NCBI GenBank assembly: GCA_016714125.1
Contig: JADJNX010000012.1
Span: 30,829 to 94,828, forward strand
Source: Ignavibacteriales bacterium
GTDB taxonomy: Bacteria > Bacteroidota > Ignavibacteria > Ignavibacteriales > Ignavibacteriaceae
Length of the DNA stretch: 64,000 nt
Direction: 5' to 3'
The position numbers and the translations under genes are program-made. Within the stretch, counting starts at the first letter, position 1, and each line of letters opens with the position of its first letter. Below, one piece after another: positions 16,838 through 27,376 of this stretch. The notes under the pieces were generated by a model. It did not search any database. It worked only from the letters and a program-made list of their open reading frames with translations, and was not told where the DNA came from.

Positions 16838-19800
16838 TTTTCACTCTCTCCAATGGTATTTTCAAATGAAGTTTGAATCCTTTTGCGGGTTCGCTGTATA
16901 TACTGAAATCAGCAGAAAGCAAGTTGCTTCTTTCCCGGATATCCATCAGACCCAAGCCCCTTTTTCATTCAAAACCTTTCCTTCGACATCTCAAAACCGG
17001 ACCCGTTGTCACTATATTCGAGAATAAAATGGTTGGTTCTCTTTATGATTTTTAATGATATTGTTGTTGCATCAGCATATTTGGATGTATTATTCAGACA
17101 CTCCTGCAAAATACGATAAATATGAAGTTCCCCCTTTTCGTCAAGCAAATTATCAATATTTTCAACAGTAGAATCAAATTCTGCCGGGATGGCTTTTTTT
17201 GAAAGTTCAAGTAAATGTTCAATTGCTTTTGTTAATCCGATTTTCCCAATTTGATATGGTCTCAAATCGTAAGCAATTTTCCTGACATCCTCAATTGCTT
17301 CCGTACAAACTTCAATTAGTAGATCAAGTTGTTCATTCCCCTTTTGCAGATTACTTTTTTGTGTTTGCATAACTGCAAGATTTTTAATCACTGCAAGATC
17401 CTGTCCGATACTGTCATGCAATTCAGATGCTATTCGTTTCCTTTCAGCTTCTTGAGAATCTATTAATAAATTTGAGTATTCGCGCTGCAGGTCCCTTTGT
17501 TTTTTTATCCCTCTGATTCTCGTGTTTGCAATAAAAAGAACAACTGATAAAACTGATGAGATTGATATTACCAGGAACCACCATGCAAAATAAAATGGAG
17601 GTTCAACTTCTATCAACAGCACTCTCCCCTCTTTTCTGGCACCATCAAGACCCTCAACAAAATAACAAAACTTGTAACTTCCGGAGGAGAGGTTGGAATA
17701 AACAATTGGGACACCCGGCTCCACTTGAAGCCATTTGTCATCCCATCCTTCCAGTTTGTACTTGAGTGTAAAAGGGGATGATCCCTGAAAATCGAACATC
17801 GCAAGAACTATCTGCAACCTCTTGTCATCGCCAGATAGAACAAATTCCTCATCATTATAAAAAAACTCGCGAAAATTTGAAGATAGATCATTTACCAAAA
17901 CATCTGCTATTGTAATTTGTGGCAATTTTCTGCTTTTTGTAAATTCTTTTGGACTTAGAAAAATAAAACCTTTATCTGTACCAAATAAGAGCTTGTCAGC
18001 CATCCTCAAAGCAGAGCCGGAAATGAAATTTTTATGGGAGCTGTTCTTCAAAGAATTGAGGGGCATCAATGAGTAGTTTTTTTTATCAAATCTAAAAACA
18101 GTATTAGCGGAAGTTAAATAGAGATGTTCATCATCGGCTTCGGTTAAGGAAAAAATGCTTAATGAATTTCCGGAAAGGGAGAGGGGAACGGATTCAGAAG
18201 TGTAATTTTTTATATTTACTCTTAGAATCCCGCCCAGGGTTGCACACCATGCAATATCCGTTTTATCAATAATCATGGAGTAAATAATCTTAAAAGGTAA
18301 TTGCGAAGCATTTTTATCTGCCGGCTTTATATCTGTGAACTTGCCTGTCAACTCATCAAAAATGCAGGGTCCGTAACTGAAAGTTGACACTATAAGTTTG
18401 TGATTATAAGTTTCCCTGATATCTGTTATTTTATCATGGTCTTGGGGAATCGTGGATTGTCCGGAAAATCTGAATTTGGTAAAAGTCCCTGTTAATGGCT
18501 CAAACTTATTTAATCCTTCTCCAAATGTCCCAATCCAAAGAGTCGAATCTTGCGTTACAAAAATCTTTGTGATATCATCACTGCTTAGCGTTCTCCCTGT
18601 AGTTCCTCTTCGATATTTTTCGATAACATTAAAATTCTCGTCTATTACAACAATTCCACCCCCAAGACTTCCGATCCAGAAGTTGTCCCGATATTTTGCA
18701 ATAGTAGTAATATTGTTTTCTTCCAATTCGACATTAATCTCCCTCTCCACTATCATGTTCCTGTCAAATAGATATAGGCCGTTATCTGTACCTGTTAAAA
18801 TTTTACCGTTTTGCAATGAGTGAAAAGTGCTCACCTTCAATTCTTTGCCGAATGCTGATTTTACAACAATTTCTTCAACTTTACCTTCAGTTATTTTGTT
18901 CAGCCCACCTTCTGAAGTGCCAACCCATAAAACTCCGCTTCTGTCACGAAAAATTGCCAGTACAATTTTGCTGCTTAAATCTCCTTTATCCAAAGGCTTA
19001 CCAACAAAAGTGATCTCATCTTTAAGAGTATTATATTTCGCCAATCCCCTTCCCCAATAGCCAAGCCAAAGAGTTCCATCAGGTTCATACAATGAACTCC
19101 AAATCTCATTCTCAGACTTTCGGTCGGAATGGATCAGATTATTTGCAAATCTCGTGAATTTGCCGGTCTTAATATCAAACCTGCTAATTCCCCTCCCATA
19201 AGTTGTGACCCACAGTATGCCATTTCCTCCATCTCTTATTTTTGATATGTAGTTGTGACTCAAAGTGAAAGGATTATTTGTTTCGTTCAGAAACGCTTTA
19301 GCTTGTTTTGCTTTAGGATCATACCTGATAACACCTGCCCCGTCAGTTGCAATCCAAAGAATTCCCGATGAATCGCAGAATATATCCTGCAGAAGTAACG
19401 AAGATTTGTTCCCTTCCAATCCGGGCAAATTGATCGGAATAACCTCCCCCGTTTCAGAATCTATCATGCTTAGACCATCTCCGTAACTTCCCACCCAGAT
19501 ATTCCCCTTTAGGTCAGGTACCAAAGCCCATATTCGGTTGTTGTCCTTTGAGTTACTGTTCTTTTTGGGGATGTCAAATCTTATAAAGTTGTTGTGAAAT
19601 TTATCATAACAACAAACTCCCCCACCATCGATACCAATCCACAACTCTCCTTTCAAGCCTATCGTCATACAAGATACAGTATTGCCGCTCAGGCTTTGGT
19701 TGTCAGCAGCGTCATGAAAAAAACTTGTAAATTTTTTGCCGTCATACCTGTTCAATCCAAGAATTGTGCCAACCCAAAGATAACCTTCTGCATCCTGAAT

Positions 19801-19932
19801 AATGGAGAGGACAGTTGCTGCCGACAAACCTTCCGCAATAGATATCTGTTCTATTCGGCGGGTACCCTGTCCGGCAACCAGGGAAGGCAAAAACAGGAAG
19901 AGAAATAAAAAAGTAAATCGTGAGTTTCTCAT
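16830..19932 (-). CDS. reg_prop-type sensor histidine kinase (frame broken near the C-terminus)
   Basis: About 1030 aa once the frame is repaired. A signal peptide or TM is followed by two-component propeller repeats (about 25-650; recurring GLNRYDG, WVGTxxGL), a Y_Y_Y domain (about 690-770), and one TM helix (about 780-803). A HisKA_3 dimerisation domain holds the phospho-acceptor His in ELHDSIGQ (about 838), and an HATPase has its N-box region at CLNNTSKYADA. The frame stops after GFEMSKERF, but the next frame continues as RGLGLMDIRER, the G2 region, and ends with a TAA overlapping the response regulator ATG. Two small indels around 16955-16985 explain this. Periplasmic sensing with transfer to the downstream NarL-type regulator is the usual scheme. 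Confidence 0.85.
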
Positions 19933-20131
19933 TATCTTCAGGTGATTATTAAAGAGAAATTATATTCTTCTAAACTAATTAAAAAGTTTGAATTATTAAG
20001 GATTTTATATCACTCAGGATAGATATCTTCCATTCTATCTCCCCTCTCTGCAACTTTTGCATCACGGCAAAGTATGATTTTTATTATATTTAGAATTGGT
20101 TTTTAGAAAATCCAAAAAACGGAGAAATATA

Positions 20132-21184
20132 ATGATAAATAAAATAGTTGAATTGCTTGGAAACGAGTCGGATAATCTTCTGAATTATACGGCGAAATTC
20201 CCAAAAGAGAGTCTTCACCTTCCCGGTGCTGATTTTGTTGACAGAATTTTTATCCCTTCAGACAGAAATATCAATGTTCTGAGAAGTTTACAGTCAATTT
20301 TTGATCACGGCAGACTTGCAGGTACAGGTTACATGTCGATTCTTCCTGTTGATCAGGGTATCGAACATTCAGCAGGTGCATCTTTTGCACCAAACCCGAT
20401 CTATTTTGATCCTGAAAACATCGTGAAACTCGCAATTGAAGGTGGATGCAACGCAGTTGCTTCAACTTTTGGTGTTTTGGGTTCTGTTGCAAGAAAATAT
20501 GCTCACAAGATTCCATTCGTGCTTAAACTGAACCACAACGAATTGCTTACATACCCCAACAAATATGATCAGGTTATGTTCGCTACCATCGAAGATGCTT
20601 ACAACCTCGGCGCAGTTGCTGTTGGCGCAACCATCTATTTTGGTTCAGAAGAAAGTACCCGTCAGATCCAGGAAGTTTCAGCAGCATTCAAATATGCTCA
20701 CGAACTTGGAATGGCTACAATTTTGTGGTGCTACACAAGAAATGATGCTTTTAACATTAAAGGCGACAAAGCTTATCAGGTTTCAGCAGATTTAACAGGT
20801 CAGGCTAACCACCTCGTCGTTACCATTGAAGCTGACATTATCAAACAAAAAGCTCCCGAAAATAACGGCGGCTATAATGCAGTTAAATTTGGTAAAACAA
20901 GTCCATTGGTTTACAGTGAACTGACAACCGATCACCCGATCGATCTTACCCGTTACCAGGTAATCAACAATTACTTGGGCAGAATGGGCTTGATTAACTC
21001 AGGCGGCGCATCAGGAAGTAATGACTTCGCAGAAGCAGCCCGCACTGCGGTTATCAACAAAAGAGCCGGTGGTATGGGTCTTATTCTTGGAAGAAAAGCT
21101 TTCCAGAAACCATTAGCTGATGGTATCAAACTGGTTAACCTCGTTCAGGATGTTTACCTTACCAAAGAAGTTACAATAGCTTAG
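20132..21184 (+). CDS. fbaB: class I fructose-bisphosphate aldolase, DhnA/FbaB type
   Basis: I start at ATG 20132 because it has a good Shine-Dalgarno (GGAGA, 7 nt upstream); a TTG at 20096 would add an unconserved extension. The 350-aa product matches the DhnA-type aldolase along its length: ILPVDQGIEHSAGA, PFVLKLNHNE, GAVAVGATIYFGS, NHLVVTIEADIIKQK (K238 is the Schiff-base lysine position), NSGGASG and NKRAGGMGLILGRKAF. It cleaves or forms fructose 1,6-bisphosphate in glycolysis and gluconeogenesis in the cytoplasm. The gene is monocistronic, with a terminator 37 nt downstream. Confidence 0.95.
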   Translation: MINKIVELLGNESDNLLNYTAKFPKESLHLPGADFVDRIFIPSDRNINVLRSLQSIFDHGRLAGTGYMSILPVDQGIEHSAGASFAPNPIYFDPENIVKLAIEGGCNAVASTFGVLGSVARKYAHKIPFVLKLNHNELLTYPNKYDQVMFATIEDAYNLGAVAVGATIYFGSEESTRQIQEVSAAFKYAHELGMATILWCYTRNDAFNIKGDKAYQVSADLTGQANHLVVTIEADIIKQKAPENNGGYNAVKFGKTSPLVYSELTTDHPIDLTRYQVINNYLGRMGLINSGGASGSNDFAEAARTAVINKRAGGMGLILGRKAFQKPLADGIKLVNLVQDVYLTKEVTIA

Positions 21185-21220
21185 CAGATACACAAGTATC
21201 GGCATTTCCCCTTGGTTTGA

Positions 21221-21253
21221 GGTCGGGTCATTAATTTGATCCGGCCTTTTTTT
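21221..21253 (+). terminator. rho-independent terminator of fbaB
   Basis: GGTCGGGTCA pairs with TGATCCGGCC (with G-T pairs) around a short loop, followed by seven T residues, 37 nt after the fbaB stop. Confidence 0.85.
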
Positions 21254-21308
21254 ATGTGTGAAAGGAATAGATGGAAAGTTTTTTGTGGGACAGGGAGAAA
21301 TTTAGTCT

Positions 21309-22274
21309 CTATTCTATATCAAATCGCAGACCAACAAGAAATCTGGGTATATCAGAAATATATGATTCAAAAAACCAACTTACAGCTTTTTTGGAAGTGA
21401 TTGTGCCTTTCGCTTCTACTGTCACCGAATTTCCAAATTTGTAAAAATCATCTGTTAAAATCCCTCTTAAACCGATGTTATTGTCGGTATGATTAAAATA
21501 GACCTTTAAATCCATGTATTTTGCGAGGTCTTCCTGAAAAAAGGCGAGTGGTGAAGTGGTAACGGTGAACCCAAAGCTCATACTCTCTTTTTGAGTATTA
21601 TATAGCCCCTCAACGGCAAATTCCAGATGTTTTTTACTCCCTTTAATCAGATCATAACGGTATTCACCCCTTAAATAGTCAACTGATAAAAGCTTTTCAT
21701 AAGAAAATTCAATTATGGAATTGGGAATGAATGTCCCTGTGAACTCAAATTCAAAAAAGTTAGCGACAAAAACCCTGTCGAAGAAATTTGGATTAGTTAT
21801 CTCATTAATGCTTCCGGCGGCAACTTCGAAAGTGCCGATCCCGGTTTTCTGATCAACTCGAAGTCCGTCCATCCAGCCATTACTCCCGAGACCTGTTGAC
21901 GAAACCGATCCTTTAATTGCCGGTAATCCACCAATCTGAACCCTGAAATCATCAATCTTTTTTTCGAGGTAAAACTGTCTTAGATTCAGGTTAAACTTCC
22001 TGTTTTCTTCCTTCTTTTTTAGGTCTTTAAGTGTTTCCCATCTTGATTGGAAACTGCTCCCGGTGGAAGTTAGACCATTGATATTAAAAGCACCCAAAAC
22101 ATCAACTTGAAACGGAATCCGTAGAGATGCCTGTATCCGGTTTTGTTCATCACCAAAATCAATAATATCATATCTGGTTTCCCAGATCATAGAAATCTTT
22201 TCGATTTTTTGGGCGGATACGTCGCACCACACTACCGAGAGAAACATTAACAACAGAAATATTTTAAGCATCAA
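21309..22274 (-). CDS. outer-membrane beta-barrel protein of unknown function
   Basis: The 321-aa protein has a signal peptide (MMLKIFLLLMFLSVVW... cleaved near VSAQ) followed by alternating amphipathic strands (for example RIQASLRIPFQVDVLGAF, HLEFAVEGLYN, DLKVYFNHT, FLVGLRFDIE at the C-terminus). This pattern fits a porin-like barrel. A charged lysine-rich helix (LKDLKKKEENRK, about 83-94) is probably an extracellular loop or turn. I do not recognise a named family. It lies downstream of the broken porin gene on the same strand, with a terminator between, so it is probably transcribed separately. Confidence 0.65.
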   Translation of the reverse strand: MMLKIFLLLMFLSVVWCDVSAQKIEKISMIWETRYDIIDFGDEQNRIQASLRIPFQVDVLGAFNINGLTSTGSSFQSRWETLKDLKKKEENRKFNLNLRQFYLEKKIDDFRVQIGGLPAIKGSVSSTGLGSNGWMDGLRVDQKTGIGTFEVAAGSINEITNPNFFDRVFVANFFEFEFTGTFIPNSIIEFSYEKLLSVDYLRGEYRYDLIKGSKKHLEFAVEGLYNTQKESMSFGFTVTTSPLAFFQEDLAKYMDLKVYFNHTDNNIGLRGILTDDFYKFGNSVTVEAKGTITSKKAVSWFFESYISDIPRFLVGLRFDIE

Positions 22275-22337
22275 AAAGATCTCTTTTATTTAAAGTTTAT
22301 TTATAGTATAACGCAATAACGGAGTAATTTGTTCAAA

Positions 22338-22368
22338 TAAAAAAACCGTCCTATTTCTGAGACGGCTT
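22338..22368 (-). terminator. terminator of the porin gene
   Basis: On the minus strand the CCGTC/GACGG stem is followed by a run of T (AAAAAAA on plus), just after the stop of the 22367-23449 gene. Its loop and right arm (TTTCTGAGACGGCTT) recur in the terminator at 23966-23999. Confidence 0.75.
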
Positions 22369-23449
22369 AGTTCATTGCATAATAAAAGGTTAAACGGGGA
22401 GTGATGGCAGATTTATACGAGGTCCCGTTTGGGAGTGATTCGAAAGTTTCAATCACAACATTTGGACTGAATATAACCCCAACAGCAGGATACCAGTTTA
22501 CAGCAACCAAATATAATGATCTGTTGTCTCCACTTTGAGTTGTGAGGGGATCAAAATAATCATAACGAGCGGCAACAGCCACTTTTGGGGAGAAATACCA
22601 GGTTCCAAAGAGTGATAACGCAACGCTATAACTGTGACCTTCCAGATTTCTTTGTTGTTCTCCGTTCTGCCGTATCCCATAAAAGGCTTCAATCCCTGCC
22701 GATACTTTCTGTTTTTCTCTGTACCCGGCAAACAAGGTGAAGTTTAAATCATCGTTTGGATATTCAAAATCAAAAGGTCAGGAATTCTAATGAGCAATTT
22801 TGGTCTCGAGACATAATCGAAAGCAAAGGTGAAAGTGAAGTTTTTGTCGGGAGAAAATTGCAGGTGGGAATATAGTCTTTTGTGTTTGTCTGTCTCGGGT
22901 GAATTACCATTGCCATTACCAAACATTAGCCAATATTTTAACATTCCATTCCCAAAAGATTTCCGTGCAACGATATCCCAAGATCAGATGAAGGAGAAAT
23001 TTTCCTCAGGTCGAGTTGTGTTTTTTCGAGGAATCTGTTTTCCCAATATGCCTCAGAAACTCCGTATGTTGGAGGAGGTAGAAGCCCAACCATAAGGTCA
23101 CTCCCCGGGAAAATCTCGCTCCATTTGATATTAACTTCTTTCAGAAAGACACCAAATTTAGTATTAACAGTGGTGGCATTCTCAGCCTCGAGACGGATTC
23201 TCCTGAAAATTCTGCTGATATATCATGGTCATAAGTAAGATATATCCTCCGAATTTGAAATGCATTCATCTTTTCCACACCCGGTAGTGCAACATTGTCC
23301 ATCTTAGACGCATCGGGATCACGCTGAAGGTTATAGTAGTAGTCCCCAAAAATCAGACCTGAAAGTCTCCCCTTTCCAATATCTTCCTGGGAATAGAGGG
23401 TGAAGGATAAAAAAGATAAAAACAGGATGACTTTTTGCATCCGCCTCAT
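22367..23449 (-). CDS. phosphate-selective-porin-like outer-membrane protein (three frame breaks)
   Basis: Three frames together encode one protein of about 360 aa. It has a signal peptide (MRRMQKVILFLSFLSFTLYS) and a porin-O/P-like start (GLIFGDYYYN, MNAFQIRRIYLTYDHDIS). The barrel continues as RIRLEAENATTVNTKFGVFL and KWSEIFPGSDLMVGLLPPP, then GMLKYWLMFGNGNG and FTFTFAFDYVS, then VAVAARYDYFDP, to a C-terminal TPRLTFYYAMN. Each junction is repaired by adding one base to a short run: A4 at 23216-23219, C3 at 22951-22953 and A4 at 22772-22775. The reading frame is therefore probably intact in the organism. Role: diffusion porin; substrate unknown. Confidence 0.72.
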
Positions 23450-23615
23450 TTTGCCTCGGATCAATTGAATCAGTTAAGAAATATCAGAAAAAGGGTACTC
23501 AATTTTAACACATTATGTGGTCACGACAAAAACATTCATTTAATATTTAATTAACATCACCTTAACATTTGCTTAACACTCATTTTAGACCTTTGCATGT
23601 TAAAAAAGGAAAATC

Positions 23616-23945
23616 ATGCTTACAAGTTTGATCATGTTAATGTTGGTTTCTTCACCTCAGGAACCTGCCTCTCTCGATACTCTGCCTACAAAAGAATCCT
23701 ATTTGGTTGAGGTTGTCACAGCTTCAGAAGAGATTTATGATGACGGTGTTTACAGGAAGAGATATGCCCCATTTACAGTGAGTGATTCGACGGGTGTGGT
23801 TGTGTTAAGGATTGCAGCAAAATATGACAGGCCCGCAGTAATAGCTCTCCCAAAGGGTAAATTCCTTCTGAGGACAAAAATTCCTGCCCTGATCGAAAAG
23901 TTTATAATCATCGGGAATTCTCCAACTCTTAAAGTTATCCTCTAA
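23616..23945 (+). CDS. small exported protein of unknown function
   Basis: The 109-aa product follows an AAAGGA Shine-Dalgarno-like site. It starts with a short hydrophobic segment (MLTSLIMLMLVSS) that could be a signal peptide, then a beta-rich region with VEVVTASEEIYDDG, FTVSDSTGVVVLRIAAKYD and KFLLRTKIPALIEKFIIIG. This resembles a carboxypeptidase-regulatory or transthyretin-like small beta-sandwich, but I am not certain. It is monocistronic, convergent with the large T9SS gene, and followed by a shared bidirectional terminator. Confidence 0.6.
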   Translation: MLTSLIMLMLVSSPQEPASLDTLPTKESYLVEVVTASEEIYDDGVYRKRYAPFTVSDSTGVVVLRIAAKYDRPAVIALPKGKFLLRTKIPALIEKFIIIGNSPTLKVIL

Positions 23946-23965
23946 TAAATTTTTCCAGCCTCCAA

Positions 23966-23999
23966 TAAAAAAGCCGCCTCGTTTCTGAGACGGCTTTTT
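23966..23999. terminator. bidirectional terminator between convergent genes
   Basis: AAAAGCCG and CGGCTTTT arms enclose a 14-nt loop, with A residues on the left and T residues on the right. It serves the 23616-23945 gene on plus and the 24060-27113 gene on minus. Confidence 0.8.
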
Positions 24000-24059
24000 A
24001 TAATAGATTCCCTTTAGGGAGGGGCCGGTGAGGTCCGCTCGTAGTTTAATTCCACTTCC

Positions 24060-27000
24060 CTACTTCAATAACATCAACTTCTTAATTTCAGAGTTTTTAC
24101 CCTGAACAAGTTTGTAGATGTAGGTTCCCGAAGGAAGATTTGAAGCTTCAAATTTAACTTCATACTGACCGGGTTGTTTAACATCGTTAACCAGTGTAAC
24201 CACTTCGTTTCCAAGAACATCATATATCTTTAAGGTGACCAAACCGGTCTCTTTTATTGCATAATTGATGGTTGTTGAAGGGTTAAACGGATTTGGATAG
24301 TTCTGACCAAGTTTGAAACTAAGGTTCATAAGTTCTTCTTCAACCCCAACAGGGCTTGAGTTGATCACAAATGAGTATGTTCCACCGGTAGTAACATTAA
24401 ACTCATAAACAGTCTGTGTTAACATATTGATGCCACTTGAAATTCCGGGACCTCTAAGAGTAAAGGTGTAGGCATTTCTGATTTCTTGTGGAATCCTGTT
24501 TAAGATATCAAGCCAGCTAATTTTGAAGGAACCTGCTGATTTGGCATAAACCTTAAAAGACCATGATTTGTTCACACCATTCATAAGCGGAGCTTGAATG
24601 TTCGAAGCAAATCTGGTAGCAAAGTTTGACCAACCTGTTTGGAGGAAATAAGATTCAATTGCAGTTGCTGCAGGTGACATCGGTGCTTTAACATAATCGA
24701 ATGAGTTATCAAATCCGTCAGTCGCAGCTTCGTTTGTTCCAAATGCAAGATATTTGTCTTGAACTCCGTTCATTTCAGAAAGGATGTCAACAAACCAGTT
24801 TGAAGGTGTGGTTTCTATTTCAGGGATTTCTTTTGGTTCTGATGCGTCAGAAAGAGCATAAATATATTTTACGCTAAGATCAGAAGCAAGTGTGAAGAAC
24901 CAATGGCCATCCCATGCATTAAGTGTTGGTACCATTTCATACTGTTTTGTAGCAGTAACATATTTGTAAACAGGTACCTGAACAAGTCCTGCTGCAGCAG
25001 CTTGGTCTATGGTCCAGGTAGTATCATTTCTTGTGATTCTAAGATTGCTCTTGGATGAACCTCCGGCAAAAGGAGATGCAATAAGATTCCAGCCACCGGC
25101 AAGAGCTTTTGTCTGATCGGTAAGAAGTTGTATGCCTGTCAGATTGACGGTATCATCAGTTTCAATTCCGAGCCAGTAACCAAATGCCGGATCAATCGTA
25201 GTTGAATTTTGATACGTTCCACTTGCATATTTATACAACAAATATGAAGGAATGCCGGCTAAAACATCCGGAGCCAGATTTGAAACAGGATTTAATGGGA
25301 TAGACATCAGGTTCCAGCCTGCAGAATAGATTTTGGAAGCAGAAGATGTGGTTCCCTTACCCGAAAGCTGTACTGTTTTTGTCGGGGTATCCGGGTCATT
25401 GCTGGTAATTGTTATCGTACCTGTAAAATTGCCTGTGGTTGCAGGAGAAAACCTTACAGTAATCTGACTTGAATCATTGATAGCAACCGTAAATCCGGTA
25501 CTTCCAGAATAGCTGAATCCGGTACCCGTTGCTACAACATTCGATACTGTTAGAGCAGTATCGCCGGTGTTAGCTGCATAAAATCCCAAATTTGAGGAGG
25601 TTCCGGCAACTACTGACCCGAATTTTAAGGTATCAACCCAAACTGAAATATTTGGTGACAGTGATTGACCAATACCGGTTAGGCTGACAGTATCAGACGG
25701 ACTGCTTGGATCATTGCTGGCAATTATTAATCGACCGGTGAATGTACCTGCAGCACGGGGGGCAAACTTGATTGTCCGTGTGGTTGACGCATTTTTAGGG
25801 AGAATGGTAACTGTGTCACCGGCTATAGAATAAAAATCACCTGTCAAGCTAAAACGAGACAAATGGAGTGCTTGATCACCACTATTTGAAATAGTAAGAG
25901 TGAAGGATGAATCTTTATCAGTTTTTAATATTCCAAAATTATAAGTGGTATGGCTCAAGGATATCGTTGGATTGGAAAGCGTAACTCCAATTTTGAGTTC
26001 AAAGTTTCTTGAGGTTGCTTCACTTGGTAAATTGTTATATGTGTAATTCCCCGTTCTGAGGTCTGTAACCGTATTTGTGCTAAGATCTTTTAGTGAAATT
26101 GCATAAGCGGAAGGGACATCAGAAAATGAAGCCGCGCTGAGTATAATATTTCCGGAGATATCGGAGTTAACTGTGAATGTCCAGGTGGAAGTTGTTGCGG
26201 ACAAATCAGTTCTGAGCTTAAAATCTCTTTCATAGTTTGGTCCTAAAGCAGAACCCCATCCCGTGCGTGGGAAATAAACATCGATAAAGTTACTCGGTGC
26301 AGGAGGTGCCTTTGGAAGATCAATCCCGGTATCATAACCGTCTGTCGCATTTGCAAACATTCCGGCCATTGCGGTGGTATCCAATACTGACCCGCTAACA
26401 GCTTTTAATTTTAATGACCAACCATTGTTGCCCAAGTGAAATGGTGCGTTAGGAGCCATTTTATCAAGGAAGTGGACATTTAAGAAAGTAGAATTAAAAG
26501 TGATTGGTCCTTGTGAGGTGTTGTCGGTAAACAAGTTGGATGGAAGTCCACCTGTTATTGTTCCTCCTGTAAAATCTTCTTCAATATATGCTACCACATT
26601 GATTTGTGAAGGATTTTCAATACCTGATCTGGCTATCCTTAATTCCCAATAGCCGGTTGCAGTGTTTTTATAGTTTTGAGTCACAAAACCAAAGTCAGCC
26701 CAACTACCACTACTGTGTTTCCTTTTCACCTCTTCATTATTGACTGTTTTAAATACATAATGATAATTTGCGGTGAAAGGTAATGTTGGGAACCAACGCC
26801 ATGCGTCACCCGAGGTACTTCCAGTTCCCTGAGTGGGAACCAATTGTGGATCGATATCGATATACACATGAATTGCACGATCGTTATCTGTTAAGGGTCC
26901 GTTAGGTGTACTTCCTGAATAAGCGATGTAAATATTATCTTTATCCCAAGTAACAAAAGCAGAAATCTGTGTTCTGGTGGTGTTAAATTTTTCAAGTGTG

Positions 27001-27113
27001 TTGCTGAAACCGTTATTGCCGTCAATAACTTCAGTACGATAAGTTGATGTTGTCTGCGCATGCAGTGAAATTGTCAGAAGTGCGAAGAAAAGGAAACGGG
27101 TAAGTTTTCGCAT
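24060..27113 (-). CDS. large secreted protein with choice-of-anchor D repeats, T9SS target
   Basis: The 1017-aa protein has a signal peptide (ending near LHAQ). The N-terminal domain (about 20-220) looks like a DOMON/CBM9-type or similar beta-sandwich (AFVTWDKDNIYIAYSG, HVYIDIDPQ). Two ASH/choice-of-anchor D repeats follow (TYNFGILKTDKDSSFTLTI and TLKFGSVVAGTSSNLGFY, each ending in SNDPxxP..V.L.G). A further beta-rich region has WNLMSIPLNPVS and WNLIASPFAGG, and the T9SS domain starts at QNYPNPFNPSTTINY. Cell-surface or released; substrate unknown. Adhesive or glycan-binding roles are common for such architectures. Confidence 0.8.
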   Translation of the reverse strand: MRKLTRFLFFALLTISLHAQTTSTYRTEVIDGNNGFSNTLEKFNTTRTQISAFVTWDKDNIYIAYSGSTPNGPLTDNDRAIHVYIDIDPQLVPTQGTGSTSGDAWRWFPTLPFTANYHYVFKTVNNEEVKRKHSSGSWADFGFVTQNYKNTATGYWELRIARSGIENPSQINVVAYIEEDFTGGTITGGLPSNLFTDNTSQGPITFNSTFLNVHFLDKMAPNAPFHLGNNGWSLKLKAVSGSVLDTTAMAGMFANATDGYDTGIDLPKAPPAPSNFIDVYFPRTGWGSALGPNYERDFKLRTDLSATTSTWTFTVNSDISGNIILSAASFSDVPSAYAISLKDLSTNTVTDLRTGNYTYNNLPSEATSRNFELKIGVTLSNPTISLSHTTYNFGILKTDKDSSFTLTISNSGDQALHLSRFSLTGDFYSIAGDTVTILPKNASTTRTIKFAPRAAGTFTGRLIIASNDPSSPSDTVSLTGIGQSLSPNISVWVDTLKFGSVVAGTSSNLGFYAANTGDTALTVSNVVATGTGFSYSGSTGFTVAINDSSQITVRFSPATTGNFTGTITITSNDPDTPTKTVQLSGKGTTSSASKIYSAGWNLMSIPLNPVSNLAPDVLAGIPSYLLYKYASGTYQNSTTIDPAFGYWLGIETDDTVNLTGIQLLTDQTKALAGGWNLIASPFAGGSSKSNLRITRNDTTWTIDQAAAAGLVQVPVYKYVTATKQYEMVPTLNAWDGHWFFTLASDLSVKYIYALSDASEPKEIPEIETTPSNWFVDILSEMNGVQDKYLAFGTNEAATDGFDNSFDYVKAPMSPAATAIESYFLQTGWSNFATRFASNIQAPLMNGVNKSWSFKVYAKSAGSFKISWLDILNRIPQEIRNAYTFTLRGPGISSGINMLTQTVYEFNVTTGGTYSFVINSSPVGVEEELMNLSFKLGQNYPNPFNPSTTINYAIKETGLVTLKIYDVLGNEVVTLVNDVKQPGQYEVKFEASNLPSGTYIYKLVQGKNSEIKKLMLLK

Positions 27114-27181
27114 GGGTACCTCAATATTAAATGCGTTAAATTGTGTCTAATTAATTATCCCCGATTAATCAATGAAATTAC

Positions 27182-27219
27182 AAAAAAATGGGTTGTTAAA
27201 AAAGTATCTAACATCCCCC
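27182..27219 (-). terminator. second, weaker terminator hairpin
   Basis: GGGTTGTTA/TAACATCCC with one mismatch, with A7 on the plus strand (T7 after the hairpin on minus). It is nearly a copy of the hairpin at 27325-27357, 140 nt away, and may be a back-up for the same minus-strand transcript. Confidence 0.55.
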
Positions 27220-27324
27220 ACAATCTCATTTGTGATTTATGACGCATCTTTTTTCAGTCTATAAAGACTGAATTTCCAAAAATTGGAAGGTTTTGAAGAG
27301 TCAAATCATGATTAACAGGATTAC

Positions 27325-27357
27325 AAAAAAAAGGGATGTTAAAATATCTAACATCCC
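27325..27357 (-). terminator. terminator of the rlmI-like gene
   Basis: A perfect 9-bp stem GGGATGTTA/TAACATCCC with a 7-nt loop is followed on the minus strand by eight T residues, 20 nt after the stop of the methyltransferase gene. Confidence 0.85.
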
Positions 27358-27376
27358 CTAAAACATTAGCTGTGAT

